A stretch of DNA of 6,107 nt from assembly GCA_004376305.1 (NCBI GenBank), contig SOKD01000238.1, positions 1 to 6,107 on the forward strand, read 5' to 3'. This document shows positions 1-5,921 of the stretch, piece by piece (the first letter of the stretch is position 1; each line of letters begins with the position of its first letter). Below the pieces are notes generated by a model. It saw only the letters and a program-made list of their open reading frames with translations, made no database searches and was not told where the DNA came from. The DNA comes from Candidatus Cloacimonadota bacterium (lineage in GTDB: Bacteria; Hydrothermota; E44-bin80). Both the position numbers and the translations under genes were made by a program.

Positions 1-1
1 C

Positions 2-355
2 ATAGCATCCTGCCTTTCATTCTATATTGACTACAAACCCCTGAAGCATCGCCTCAAGGTTATCGGCCAACGCACCTATCTTTACTATTTTCCGCTTGCA
101 TTAGTCAAGGTAAAACTGAACGACCAACTATTATTTTTTACGGTGAACGGTATCTCAGGCAGCGCCATACCAGATAAACCACTCGAAAAGCAAAGAAGCA
201 AAACAAGTAAGCATAGTCTTCTTTTCGATACCACCGCTGTTTTCCTATCAGCTATTTTTTCTGCATCTCTTATCACCAGTGCTCATCTGTTTACACAGCA
301 GATTGGAATTGCTGCAGCACTATTAACCATTTTCTATATCTGGATAAAACCATGA
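2..355 (+). CDS. C-terminal part of a two-TM membrane protein (5' end outside window)
   Basis: An open frame runs from the window edge to the TGA at 353-355, giving 117 residues with no internal stop. The GTG at 143 is an internal codon, not a convincing start, because the frame stays open upstream and the residues there look like coherent protein. The visible part has a beta-rich stretch (residues 26-53, containing YLYYFPLALVKVKL and then VNGISG), a short basic linker, and two hydrophobic segments at about 79-97 and 101-115, the second ending in IWIKP at the C-terminus. The YYFP...VNGISG pattern resembles the aromatic-proline and DGxxG-like segments of bacterial zinc-ribbon proteins that have a membrane anchor; this is a family impression and not proven. 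Any N-terminal zinc ribbon would lie outside the window. The stop overlaps the next start (ATGA), so the two are probably an operon. Function unknown. Confidence 0.72.
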   Translation: MASCLSFYIDYKPLKHRLKVIGQRTYLYYFPLALVKVKLNDQLLFFTVNGISGSAIPDKPLEKQRSKTSKHSLLFDTTAVFLSAIFSASLITSAHLFTQQIGIAAALLTIFYIWIKP

Positions 356-1062
356 GCCTTTTTCATCTTCTTCCGCTGCAGTGCACAAAATGCGGGTCCC
401 GGATTTCATCTAAATGCACGGATATGGTTTACTTCTGCACTCGCTGCGGCACTGGCCTGGAATACAACGGAAAGAACCTTGAACCCATTGAAGTCCTTTT
501 TGCACAACCGATTCTACAAAAGGATAGTGAACCAGAACTGTTCCTTCCTTTCTGGTCATTCCGCCTTGATATCTCGATCAAAGGTAAGGAAGTATATCTA
601 CCCCTTCTTTTCAGAAGAGACTTCATGGATGAAGAAAACATTCTTTTCACAAATAAATCACTTATTGAAACAATTCTCAACAAACAGAAAGAAAAGAAAA
701 TAAAAGACCAAAAGGATTTTACCGTGTACGTTCCATCGTTCCCTACCACGGGGATGTATGCATACTCATCAGATATCGGAAAAGTTTTTACCAGAGCACA
801 ACCTGTTCTTTCCTTCTACGAGCAGAACAAAAAGATGGAATCCTGTATTTACAATGCAATTGATGCACTTTCTATTGCGGAAGATGAATACATCTCATTG
901 CAAACGGCAATTATTCCAAACCTTCTTGCTCTTGATCTATCCTTTAACGTGAAAAATAAAAGAGTGATTGGCATTCCTTATGCAAAAAAGGAAAAGGGCG
1001 TTTTCTATGACCAGATAATCGGTGAAATGCTCCTTGCAAGCGCATTAAGAATGGAAAAATAA
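352..1062 (+). CDS. Zinc-ribbon domain protein of unknown function
   Basis: This 236-residue protein begins with a CxxC...CxxC zinc ribbon: C11-T-K-C14-G and C29-T-R-C32-G. Four cysteines spaced this way normally bind one structural zinc. After the ribbon comes FLPFWSFR (residues 64-71), and later a VYVPSFP segment. Aromatic-proline-tryptophan patterns of this kind occur in bacterial proteins loosely labelled TFIIB-type zinc-ribbon proteins, whose role is not established. No signal peptide or clear membrane segment is seen, so it is probably cytoplasmic, perhaps membrane-associated through its partner. The ATG at 352 overlaps the TGA of the upstream gene (ATGA). No convincing Shine-Dalgarno precedes it, which suggests coupled translation with the upstream membrane protein and a shared function. 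The stop is TAA at 1060-1062. The zinc-ribbon call is firm; the biological role is unknown. Confidence 0.78.
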   Translation: MSLFHLLPLQCTKCGSRISSKCTDMVYFCTRCGTGLEYNGKNLEPIEVLFAQPILQKDSEPELFLPFWSFRLDISIKGKEVYLPLLFRRDFMDEENILFTNKSLIETILNKQKEKKIKDQKDFTVYVPSFPTTGMYAYSSDIGKVFTRAQPVLSFYEQNKKMESCIYNAIDALSIAEDEYISLQTAIIPNLLALDLSFNVKNKRVIGIPYAKKEKGVFYDQIIGEMLLASALRMEK

Positions 1063-1090
1063 ATGATAGACGATGGATGATGTACGATGG
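1063..1090. repeat. Imperfect 14-bp tandem duplication
   Basis: Directly after the stop codon of the zinc-ribbon gene, ATGATAGACGATGG (1063-1076) is followed head-to-tail by ATGATGTACGATGG (1077-1090), 12 of 14 positions identical. This is a short non-coding tandem repeat at the left edge of the repeat-filled gap before ispD. No function is evident. Confidence 0.75.
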
Positions 1091-1117
1091 AAGATAAACT
1101 ACAAGTGAAAGGGCAGG

Positions 1118-1134
1118 TGAGGCATCTTGCCTTA
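1118..1134. repeat. Small hairpin downstream of the zinc-ribbon gene
   Basis: TGAGGCA (1118-1124) can pair with TGCCTTA (1128-1134) around a TCT loop, with one G-T pair. It lies 56 bp after the upstream stop codon. No T-tract follows on the plus strand, so it is not called a factor-independent terminator, although it could stabilise the 3' end of the message. Confidence 0.4.
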
Positions 1135-1144
1135 CAATAAGCGC

Positions 1145-1190
1145 TGTCATTGCGAAAAGACTCACTTATTCACTGATGAAGCAATCTCGA
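1145..1190. repeat. Degenerate TGTCATTGCGA...GAAGCAATCTC dispersed repeat
   Basis: TGTCATTGCGA (1145-1155) and GAAGCAATCTCGA (1178-1190) form the two ends of an element, with the inverted arms ATTGC (1149-1153) and GCAAT (1181-1185). This end pattern closely resembles a dispersed intergenic repeat seen in many bacterial genomes and often mistranslated as short ORFs; that is knowledge from memory. The interior here is diverged, so this looks like an old copy. It sits in the gap between the zinc-ribbon gene and ispD. Confidence 0.6.
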
Positions 1191-1199
1191 TTTTCAGGA

Positions 1200-1254
1200 G
1201 GAGTAGCAGAGCTTGCTCTGCGTGCCCTGAGCGCAAAACAAGTTTCGCTACTCC
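1200..1254. repeat. Nested inverted repeat (cloverleaf-like REP element)
   Basis: The outer arms GGAGTAGC (1200-1207) and GCTACTCC (1247-1254) are perfect 8-bp reverse complements. Inside is a perfect palindromic hairpin, GCAGAGC-TT-GCTCTGC (1206-1221), which shares two bases with the left outer arm. A weaker arm is possible between GCGCAAA (1231-1237) and TTTCGC (1243-1248). This architecture is typical of REP/BIME-like elements mobilised in trans, but no transposase is in the window. A role in RNA stability or as a nucleoid-protein site is possible and untested. Confidence 0.65.
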
Positions 1255-1278
1255 AGGACAAATAATAAAAGTAGCATT

Positions 1279-1290
1279 GGGGCTTGCCCC
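1279..1290. repeat. GGGGCTTGCCCC hairpin upstream of ispD
   Basis: GGGGC-TT-GCCCC forms a 5-bp GC-only stem with a TT loop. It shares the GCTTGC centre with the palindrome at 1206-1221, so both probably belong to the same repeat family. It lies about 50 bp before the ispD start, within what would be the ispD leader if transcription starts further upstream. Confidence 0.6.
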
Positions 1291-1330
1291 TGAAACGGAA
1301 GTAAGAAAGAGAGAAACGGAGAAGAGAAAA

Positions 1331-1335
1331 AGGAG
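1331..1335 (+). promoter_or_regulatory. Ribosome-binding site of ispD
   Basis: AGGAG lies 6 nt before the ATG at 1342 and 9 nt before a second in-frame ATG at 1345. Both spacings are usable, so the exact first methionine is uncertain by one codon. The site ends a long purine-rich run (about 1292-1335). Confidence 0.8.
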
Positions 1336-1341
1336 TTTACA

Positions 1342-2031
1342 ATGATGGCAAAACAAAAAATCTGTGCAATCATTGTGGCAGGTGGTAAAGGCAGACGAAT
1401 GGAAGGAAACACACCAAAACAGTTTATGAAACTGGATAATGACCCTATTATTGTAAAGACACTGCAATTCTTTGAAGCGTCAAAAATGATAAATACTATT
1501 ATTCTTATCCTTCCAAAAAAATGGAAAAAGAAAGCGCAGTATCTACTCAATAAATACCGAATAAAGAAGGTCGTAGCAATTGTACCTGCTGGAAGAACCC
1601 GTCAATCATCGGTTTACAACGGTCTTGTATTCCTTAAAAACCTGAATCCCGATATTGTTGTTATTCATGATGCAGTAAGACCTTTTGTAACAAAAACGCT
1701 CATAGAGGCTGCATGCATAAATGCCGCAAGGTTCGATGCAGTGAGTTGCTCAATTCCGGTTCGTGATGCTCTCTATGAAAAAGGAAGGAAACAATTCCTT
1801 AATAGAAAGAACATCGTAAGAGTACAAACTCCCCAGGCATTCACCTTTTCACTGCTGCTGAACGCACATACTCGAGCACGAAAAAGGAAGCGGTGGGACT
1901 TTCCCGATGATTCCAGCTTGTTACTTTCTTACCGGATAGAAACCGTCTTTATTAATGGAGATGAAAGAAATATAAAAATTACTGATAGAGAATACCTAAA
2001 ACTTGCACGAGCGATTGTACAGTCATTCTGA
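1342..2031 (+). CDS. ispD: 2-C-methyl-D-erythritol 4-phosphate cytidylyltransferase
   Basis: IspD joins CTP and MEP to give CDP-methylerythritol, the third step of the non-mevalonate isoprenoid pathway, in the cytoplasm. The 229-residue length is normal for a stand-alone enzyme. The nucleotide-binding loop VAGGKGRRM (12-20) carries R19 and is followed by PKQF with K26, the expected equivalents of E. coli Arg20 and Lys27. Further landmarks are GRTRQSSVYNGL (84-95), VIHDAVRPFV (107-116), the catalytic-region R155, QTPQAF (162-167), PDDSSLL (188-194) and NIKIT with K212. No IspF domain is fused and no ispF lies nearby. The related ribitol-phosphate enzyme TarI is a less likely alternative because the MEP-type motifs are complete. 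A strong AGGAG precedes the start. The gene stands alone: repeats flank both sides and the gene to its right is convergent. Confidence 0.93.
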   Translation: MMAKQKICAIIVAGGKGRRMEGNTPKQFMKLDNDPIIVKTLQFFEASKMINTIILILPKKWKKKAQYLLNKYRIKKVVAIVPAGRTRQSSVYNGLVFLKNLNPDIVVIHDAVRPFVTKTLIEAACINAARFDAVSCSIPVRDALYEKGRKQFLNRKNIVRVQTPQAFTFSLLLNAHTRARKRKRWDFPDDSSLLLSYRIETVFINGDERNIKITDREYLKLARAIVQSF

Positions 2032-2053
2032 GTAAACTAATCATATTGACCCT

Positions 2054-2080
2054 GGAAGAATCTCACACCGAGATTCTTCC
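2054..2080. repeat. Perfect 11-bp inverted repeat at convergent gene junction
   Basis: GGAAGAATCTC (2054-2064) and GAGATTCTTCC (2070-2080) are exact reverse complements around the loop ACACC. The hairpin begins 22 bp after the ispD stop. It could form in transcripts from either direction, but no T-tract follows on either strand, so a classical intrinsic terminator is not claimed. Its right arm belongs to the GAGATTCTTC repeat family of this gap. Confidence 0.8.
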
Positions 2081-2191
2081 ACAGTGTATAAGAAAGAGAA
2101 CTCAGAATGACAACCTTCCTTACACACCGAGATTCTTCGCTTGCCAAAGTCGAGATTCTTCAGGTTTCTCACGAAACCTTCAGAATGATAA
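2064..2191. repeat. Cluster of GAGATTCTTC...TCAGAATGAYA repeats
   Basis: CACACCGAGATTCTTC occurs twice exactly (2064-2079 and 2123-2138), and the core CGAGATTCTTC occurs a third time at 2151-2161. A partner motif, TCAGAATGACA (2102-2112) with the variant TCAGAATGATA (2181-2191), follows the first and third copies. A further hairpin, AGGTTTC-TCAC-GAAACCT, lies at 2162-2179. This matches a widespread class of degenerate intergenic repeats (GATTCTTCGC...CAGAATGACA). Irregular spacing (59 and 23 bp) rules out a CRISPR array. The cluster fills the whole gap between ispD and the phosphodiesterase gene. Confidence 0.75.
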
Positions 2192-2208
2192 AGGTGGGGA
2201 GCTTGCAG

Positions 2209-3834
2209 TTACAGAGCCACTTTTTCCAGGCATTTCAAAAAAACCTCAACGAGTTCCGGGTCGAACTGCGTATGAGAGTCCTGTTTTAATCTTCGAATTG
2301 CCTCTTCCTTTGCCAGAGCATCTCGATAAGGTCTATCTGTTGTCATCGCATCGAAAGCATCACCAATGGTAATGATACGAGCGACAAGCGGTATCGTATC
2401 ACCCTTGAGCCCTTCAGGATACCCTGTTCCATCAAGCTTTTCGTGGTGATATTGTATTCCATCGAAAACGGTGCTCAGTTGCTTAATCGGTTTCAACATC
2501 TTTACGGCACGCACTGGATGTTCCTTCACCACTTCAAATTCTTCATTGGTGAGCTTGCCTGGCTTCAAAAGTATCCTGTCCGGTATGCCTATTTTCCCTA
2601 TGTCATGCAAAAGACCGGACAGTTCTATCCTCTCAATCTCAGCGGGAAGAAGGCCAAGCTCCTTCGCAATTATGACACTATACTCTGTAACCCGTTCGGT
2701 ATGCCCTCGTGTGTATTTATCCTTAGCTTCAACAGCATTGACGAGTGCTCGTATTGAACTCTTGAAAAGCTCAGAAAGGTCAGTATACAATCTGGCATTA
2801 TCAATAGCAATTGCTGCCTGTTTGCCGATTGCTTCGAAAATCTTCTCATCACGCTCATCAAATGACTCATCACCAATTTTGTTCAGAACCTCGGCGACCC
2901 CAATTATCTTTCCTTTTATTTTCAAGGGAACCGCAAGAATAGAGCGTGTTTTCCATTTTGTTTTTTCATCAACTCCGATGAAGAACCGTTTGTCCTTTGT
3001 GACATCAGGCACATTTAATATCTCACCTTTCTCGGCAGTCCAACCAACAATTCCCTTTCCCCAGGGAACCCTGATTTCTTTCGCCTCCTGCCCTTTCTCA
3101 CCGGTGGCAACGAGAAAAAACAGTTCATTCGTCACTTCATCAATCTGAAAGATTGAACTCGCCTCGGCACGCATCACCTCTTTCAATTTATCCATTATAA
3201 TGTGGAGCAGCTGTTTCAGATCGAGTGTAGAACCGATCAGGGTACTTGTTTCTATCAGTATCGAAAGCTCCTTTATCCTATCATTCATTTCCCGGAGAAG
3301 GCGTGAGTTTTCCAGGGTTTGTGCCAGAAAAGATGTAAAAATCAACGAAATATCAAGATCATCCTGTACAAAATCTTTGTTGTTCCGCTTATTTATCAAC
3401 TCGAGAACCCCGAGAACCTCGATCCCTGATTTTATGGGAAGACAGAGAATGTTCTTTGTTTCATATTGAATTGCTTCTGCAATGCGGCTATCCCAGTGTT
3501 CATCCTTCTTAACATTATTGGATAAAAGCGAGACGCCTGTCTTTGCTACCCACCCAGCAATGCCACTCCCGAGCGGCAATTTAAGGTCTGTTAAAAGGTT
3601 TGCTTTCGGTCCTTCTGCTGCTTCAATGGTAATGTAATCCCCGTGTCTCAAGAGAATTGAGCCTGCTTCTGAGCTGGTAATTTCAACTGCAAGATCGAGC
3701 AATTGAGACAGAACCCTTTTCATATCTTCAATATTCGCTGCCACTTCAGTTACTCTCTCAAGTACTTTCAATCGAAGCCTGAGATTATTTAATTCAGCTT
3801 CTTTCTGCAATAACTCGTCGTTTGCGCTTTCCAT
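2209..3834 (-). CDS. GAF-GAF-HD-GYP cyclic-di-GMP phosphodiesterase
   Basis: This 541-residue soluble protein starts with a short coiled-coil-like segment (4-27), followed by GAF1 (about 36-176), GAF2 (about 203-346) and an HD-GYP domain (about 355-538). HD-GYP enzymes hydrolyse cyclic-di-GMP through a metal centre. The expected residues are all present: D372-xx-T375-xx-H378, HDIGK (H410, D411, K414), H439, H463-H464 with DGTGYP (468-473), and D492 within GDAFDAMTTDRPYR. Y374 sits four residues before H378, where trinuclear enzymes have glutamate, so a binuclear site is inferred. GAF2 carries an NKFDE-type motif (N318, K319, F325, D329, E330); GAF1 has a partial one. No membrane segment or receiver domain is seen, so it probably senses a cytoplasmic small molecule. 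The AGGAG at 3841-3845 decides the start. It is the last gene of the minus-strand operon. Confidence 0.95.
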   Translation of the reverse strand: MESANDELLQKEAELNNLRLRLKVLERVTEVAANIEDMKRVLSQLLDLAVEITSSEAGSILLRHGDYITIEAAEGPKANLLTDLKLPLGSGIAGWVAKTGVSLLSNNVKKDEHWDSRIAEAIQYETKNILCLPIKSGIEVLGVLELINKRNNKDFVQDDLDISLIFTSFLAQTLENSRLLREMNDRIKELSILIETSTLIGSTLDLKQLLHIIMDKLKEVMRAEASSIFQIDEVTNELFFLVATGEKGQEAKEIRVPWGKGIVGWTAEKGEILNVPDVTKDKRFFIGVDEKTKWKTRSILAVPLKIKGKIIGVAEVLNKIGDESFDERDEKIFEAIGKQAAIAIDNARLYTDLSELFKSSIRALVNAVEAKDKYTRGHTERVTEYSVIIAKELGLLPAEIERIELSGLLHDIGKIGIPDRILLKPGKLTNEEFEVVKEHPVRAVKMLKPIKQLSTVFDGIQYHHEKLDGTGYPEGLKGDTIPLVARIITIGDAFDAMTTDRPYRDALAKEEAIRRLKQDSHTQFDPELVEVFLKCLEKVAL

Positions 3835-3840
3835 GCGTTT

Positions 3841-3845
3841 CTCCT
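3841..3845 (-). promoter_or_regulatory. Ribosome-binding site of the HD-GYP gene, overlapping the upstream stop
   Basis: AGGAG reads on the minus strand with a 6-nt spacer to the ATG ending at 3834. The TAG stop of the upstream Fe-S gene (3844-3846) lies inside the sequence TAGGAG. Ribosomes ending the Fe-S protein therefore stop on top of this site, which favours coupled translation. Confidence 0.85.
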
Positions 3846-4950
3846 ATGTTATCTCTTCCAGAGTATATGCCCTGCTGCCGAGACCTATCTGCTCAGCATA
3901 CGCCAATCCGTATTCCCAATTAACTTTCGGGAAGAGATCCCTGAATTTATCAGTGCCTTTTCCAAAAGCCTTTCTTAATCTACTCCCCTCATTTCCAATG
4001 GAATTATTGATAAGGTCACAACTTGCTTGATCAATACCAACGGGGTCCTGTGAGGCAAGTACCCCGATATCGGGAACAATCGGTGTGTCTGATTTACCAA
4101 AACAATCACAATCAGGCGTTATATTCAGTAGAAAATTTATGTAAAAGAGTTTACCCTTTTTTAGTTGAGCTACTGCATAACAATATTCAGCAAGCCTTTC
4201 CTGAAATATGCAGAGGTTAATATCCCACTGAATCTTTATAGCACCTGTATTACACATTGCAATACAGGAACCACATCCGATGCATTGCTTCTGGTCTACA
4301 ACTGCCTTTTCATCAATCGCAATTGCATCAGCGGGGCAGTACAACATACACAATTCGCACGCAACACATTCTTCTTCATCAACGTATGGTGATACTGTCG
4401 AATGCATCATCAACTTCCCCTGCTTCGAAGCACAACCCATTGCTATATTCTTTATTGCGCCACCAAACCCGGCAAGCAAATGACACTTGAAGTGAGATAC
4501 GGCTACTATCGAGCCTACCGAAAAAACAATCTGTGCAATGCTTGCCTGTTTGAATTGCTTCAAATTAATCTTTACTTCTTGTTTCCTGTCACCAAAAAGA
4601 CCATCTCCAATGATTATTGGACATCCAATACCAAACCCATTATCAATCGCTGTCCGTATATGGTCTACTGCATTTGCGCGGGAACCGCTGTACAATGTCG
4701 TTGTGTCAAAAAGAAAAGGGTTTGCTCCACCTTTTTCTATAAAATGAACTACACGTTTTATAAATAATGGACGAATGTAAGAAGTGTTTCCCTTTTCACC
4801 AAAATGGAGTTTCAAACCCACCAGTTTATTTTCACCGAGAACCATTGACAGGCCAGATCCTTCAAAAAGATTATCAAGTTTCTCAAGAAAACCGGTATCT
4901 TTGACCTTCAATGATGCAAAATATACCTTACTCCCCTTACGTTCTTTCAT
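3844..4950 (-). CDS. DUF362/COG2768-type protein with two [4Fe-4S] ferredoxin motifs
   Basis: This 368-residue protein matches the DUF362 family, a group of uncharacterised Fe-S proteins. A family-like core includes LKLHFGEKGNTSYIRP (46-61) and a block at 153-183 with HFKCHLLAGFGGAIKN and MGCASKQGKLMMH. Two consecutive ferredoxin motifs follow: C195-xx-C198-xx-C201-xxx-C205-P and C223-xx-C226-xx-C229-xxx-C233-N. These should hold two [4Fe-4S] clusters and imply electron transfer. A CDC pair (C281, C283) and VPDIGVLASQDPVGID (292-307) mark the C-terminal part. There is no signal peptide or membrane segment, so it is probably cytoplasmic. The ATG overlaps the TAA of the patatin gene (TAATG) and has no visible Shine-Dalgarno, implying translational reinitiation. 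The substrate and partner are unknown. The family assignment is strong; any enzymatic role would be a guess. Confidence 0.93.
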   Translation of the reverse strand: MKERKGSKVYFASLKVKDTGFLEKLDNLFEGSGLSMVLGENKLVGLKLHFGEKGNTSYIRPLFIKRVVHFIEKGGANPFLFDTTTLYSGSRANAVDHIRTAIDNGFGIGCPIIIGDGLFGDRKQEVKINLKQFKQASIAQIVFSVGSIVAVSHFKCHLLAGFGGAIKNIAMGCASKQGKLMMHSTVSPYVDEEECVACELCMLYCPADAIAIDEKAVVDQKQCIGCGSCIAMCNTGAIKIQWDINLCIFQERLAEYCYAVAQLKKGKLFYINFLLNITPDCDCFGKSDTPIVPDIGVLASQDPVGIDQASCDLINNSIGNEGSRLRKAFGKGTDKFRDLFPKVNWEYGLAYAEQIGLGSRAYTLEEIT

Positions 4951-5885
4951 TATAACGTTTTCTGGAACCGAGTGACTTCATCTTTTTTACGCTTTGAAAA
5001 AAATACTCTCATTCTACTTCTGAGACTCGATTTTCTCAGAAGAGCTTTCTTGATTTGTGGAATTGCTTCTTGTGCAGCTTCATATCCCTTTTCAATACAG
5101 TAATCAATTCTGCTGAAATCAGCCCAATGCACATCTTCAACATCAGGGCGAATAACAACATCTGCTGTAAGTGTCTGCGTTTCAATAAGCCTGGTTGTTA
5201 CTATTTCATCAATGCGCAGATGTATCTCAAGTCCCGTTGTAGGTTTTATTTCCTTTCTCAGTTTTCCCCGTAGCGAAACAGCTATAACAATATCAGCCCC
5301 CATATATCTCACGGCAAACACAGGAACCGCGCTTGTTGGACCGGCATCCACAAGGAGATTCCCCTTCTCCTCTGAATACGGAAATATTCCAGGAATTGCC
5401 ATGCTTGTCATTACAGCATCCCGCAGTGAACCTTTCGTCCTGATCACATCATATCCAGAAATGAGGTCCAGGGAAACCGTTGAAAATGGAATTATTGTTT
5501 CTTGAATAGTCATATCTGGAATTATCTGATTAACGGTATCAATGATCTCCGTTTCTTCAACAAGGTATGGCTTGAATAAGGCTTCCGCAAAAAGGAGTTT
5601 TTCCCGTAACAGGTGAACAATTTTTTGAAGGCGGCTCTCCTCTTCCCTTTTGAAAACCGAAAAACCAAGTTTTTTGAATGCTTTTGAAGCTGTAATCTTT
5701 TTTGCCATCTTGGGGAGCTTATTAACATCTATTGACGCTGCATAGATTGCTCCAATGATTGCTCCCATGCTTGTTCCGGAAATACATCCTATGGTGATTC
5801 CTTCTTCTTCCAGAGCTCGGAAAACACCAATATGAGATAGACCTTTGCTTGAACCACCACCCAATGCCAATCCCGCAATAACCAC
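4950..5885 (-). CDS. Patatin-like phospholipase (NTE/RssA type)
   Basis: Patatin-family proteins are serine acyl hydrolases that cleave phospholipids or lysolipids through a Ser-Asp dyad. The 311 residues begin with the oxyanion-hole glycines LGGGSSKG (8-15), followed by SHIGV. The nucleophile is S39 in GTSMG (37-41). The catalytic Asp is D180 in LVDAGPTSAVPV, where most family members have DGG or DGA. Lysine 14 replaces the usual arginine. There is no signal peptide or membrane segment, so the protein is cytoplasmic, but residues 279-304 form a strongly basic tail that might touch anionic membranes. The start is the GTG at 5883-5885: an in-frame TAA lies at 5901-5903 and no other start codon falls between, while AGAGG sits 6 nt upstream. 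It is the second gene seen in the operon and overlaps the Fe-S gene by one base. Confidence 0.92.
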   Translation of the reverse strand: MVIAGLALGGGSSKGLSHIGVFRALEEEGITIGCISGTSMGAIIGAIYAASIDVNKLPKMAKKITASKAFKKLGFSVFKREEESRLQKIVHLLREKLLFAEALFKPYLVEETEIIDTVNQIIPDMTIQETIIPFSTVSLDLISGYDVIRTKGSLRDAVMTSMAIPGIFPYSEEKGNLLVDAGPTSAVPVFAVRYMGADIVIAVSLRGKLRKEIKPTTGLEIHLRIDEIVTTRLIETQTLTADVVIRPDVEDVHWADFSRIDYCIEKGYEAAQEAIPQIKKALLRKSSLRSRMRVFFSKRKKDEVTRFQKTL

Positions 5886-5891
5886 TCTATA

Positions 5892-5896
5892 CCTCT
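5892..5896 (-). promoter_or_regulatory. Ribosome-binding site of the patatin gene
   Basis: AGAGG reads on the minus strand, 6 nt before the GTG start. The in-frame TAA at 5901-5903 leaves this GTG as the only plausible initiation codon, so site and start support each other. Confidence 0.75.
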
Positions 5897-5921
5897 TTCG
5901 TTATGGAATACTATCTCAGGT

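Noticed and set aside
85..276. 63-residue minus-strand ORF with a hydrophobic stretch resembling a signal peptide
   Set aside because: It is opposite the membrane-protein frame, whose hydrophobic segments and ATGA junction explain the region better.
1255..1341. Sigma-70 promoter for ispD
   Set aside because: AATAATAAAA near 1261-1270 is weakly -10-like, but no acceptable -35 element stands at the right distance.
1127..1345. 72-residue plus-strand ORF with several Cys residues in the gap before ispD
   Set aside because: It reads straight through the TGTCATTGCGA, REP-like and purine-rich segments; its peptide is what translated dispersed repeats give, and no ribosome-binding site fits.
2054..2080. 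Intrinsic terminator for ispD
   Set aside because: The stem is good but the downstream bases (ACAGTG) include no T-tract; the same holds on the other strand. Kept as an inverted repeat only.
2069..2161. CRISPR-like array made of CGAGATTCTTC repeats
   Set aside because: There are only three copies, of unequal length and with 59- and 23-bp periods, and no cas genes nearby.
2046..2372. 108-residue plus-strand ORF after ispD
   Set aside because: The first half translates the GAGATTCTTC repeats and the second half is antisense to the HD-GYP coding sequence.
2471..3148. 225-residue plus-strand ORF
   Set aside because: It is entirely antisense to the GAF/HD-GYP gene, whose motifs are complete in the other frame; low-complexity Ser/Phe-rich peptide.
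4402..4767. 121-residue plus-strand ORF
   Set aside because: It is antisense to the Fe-S gene and shows no domain of its own.
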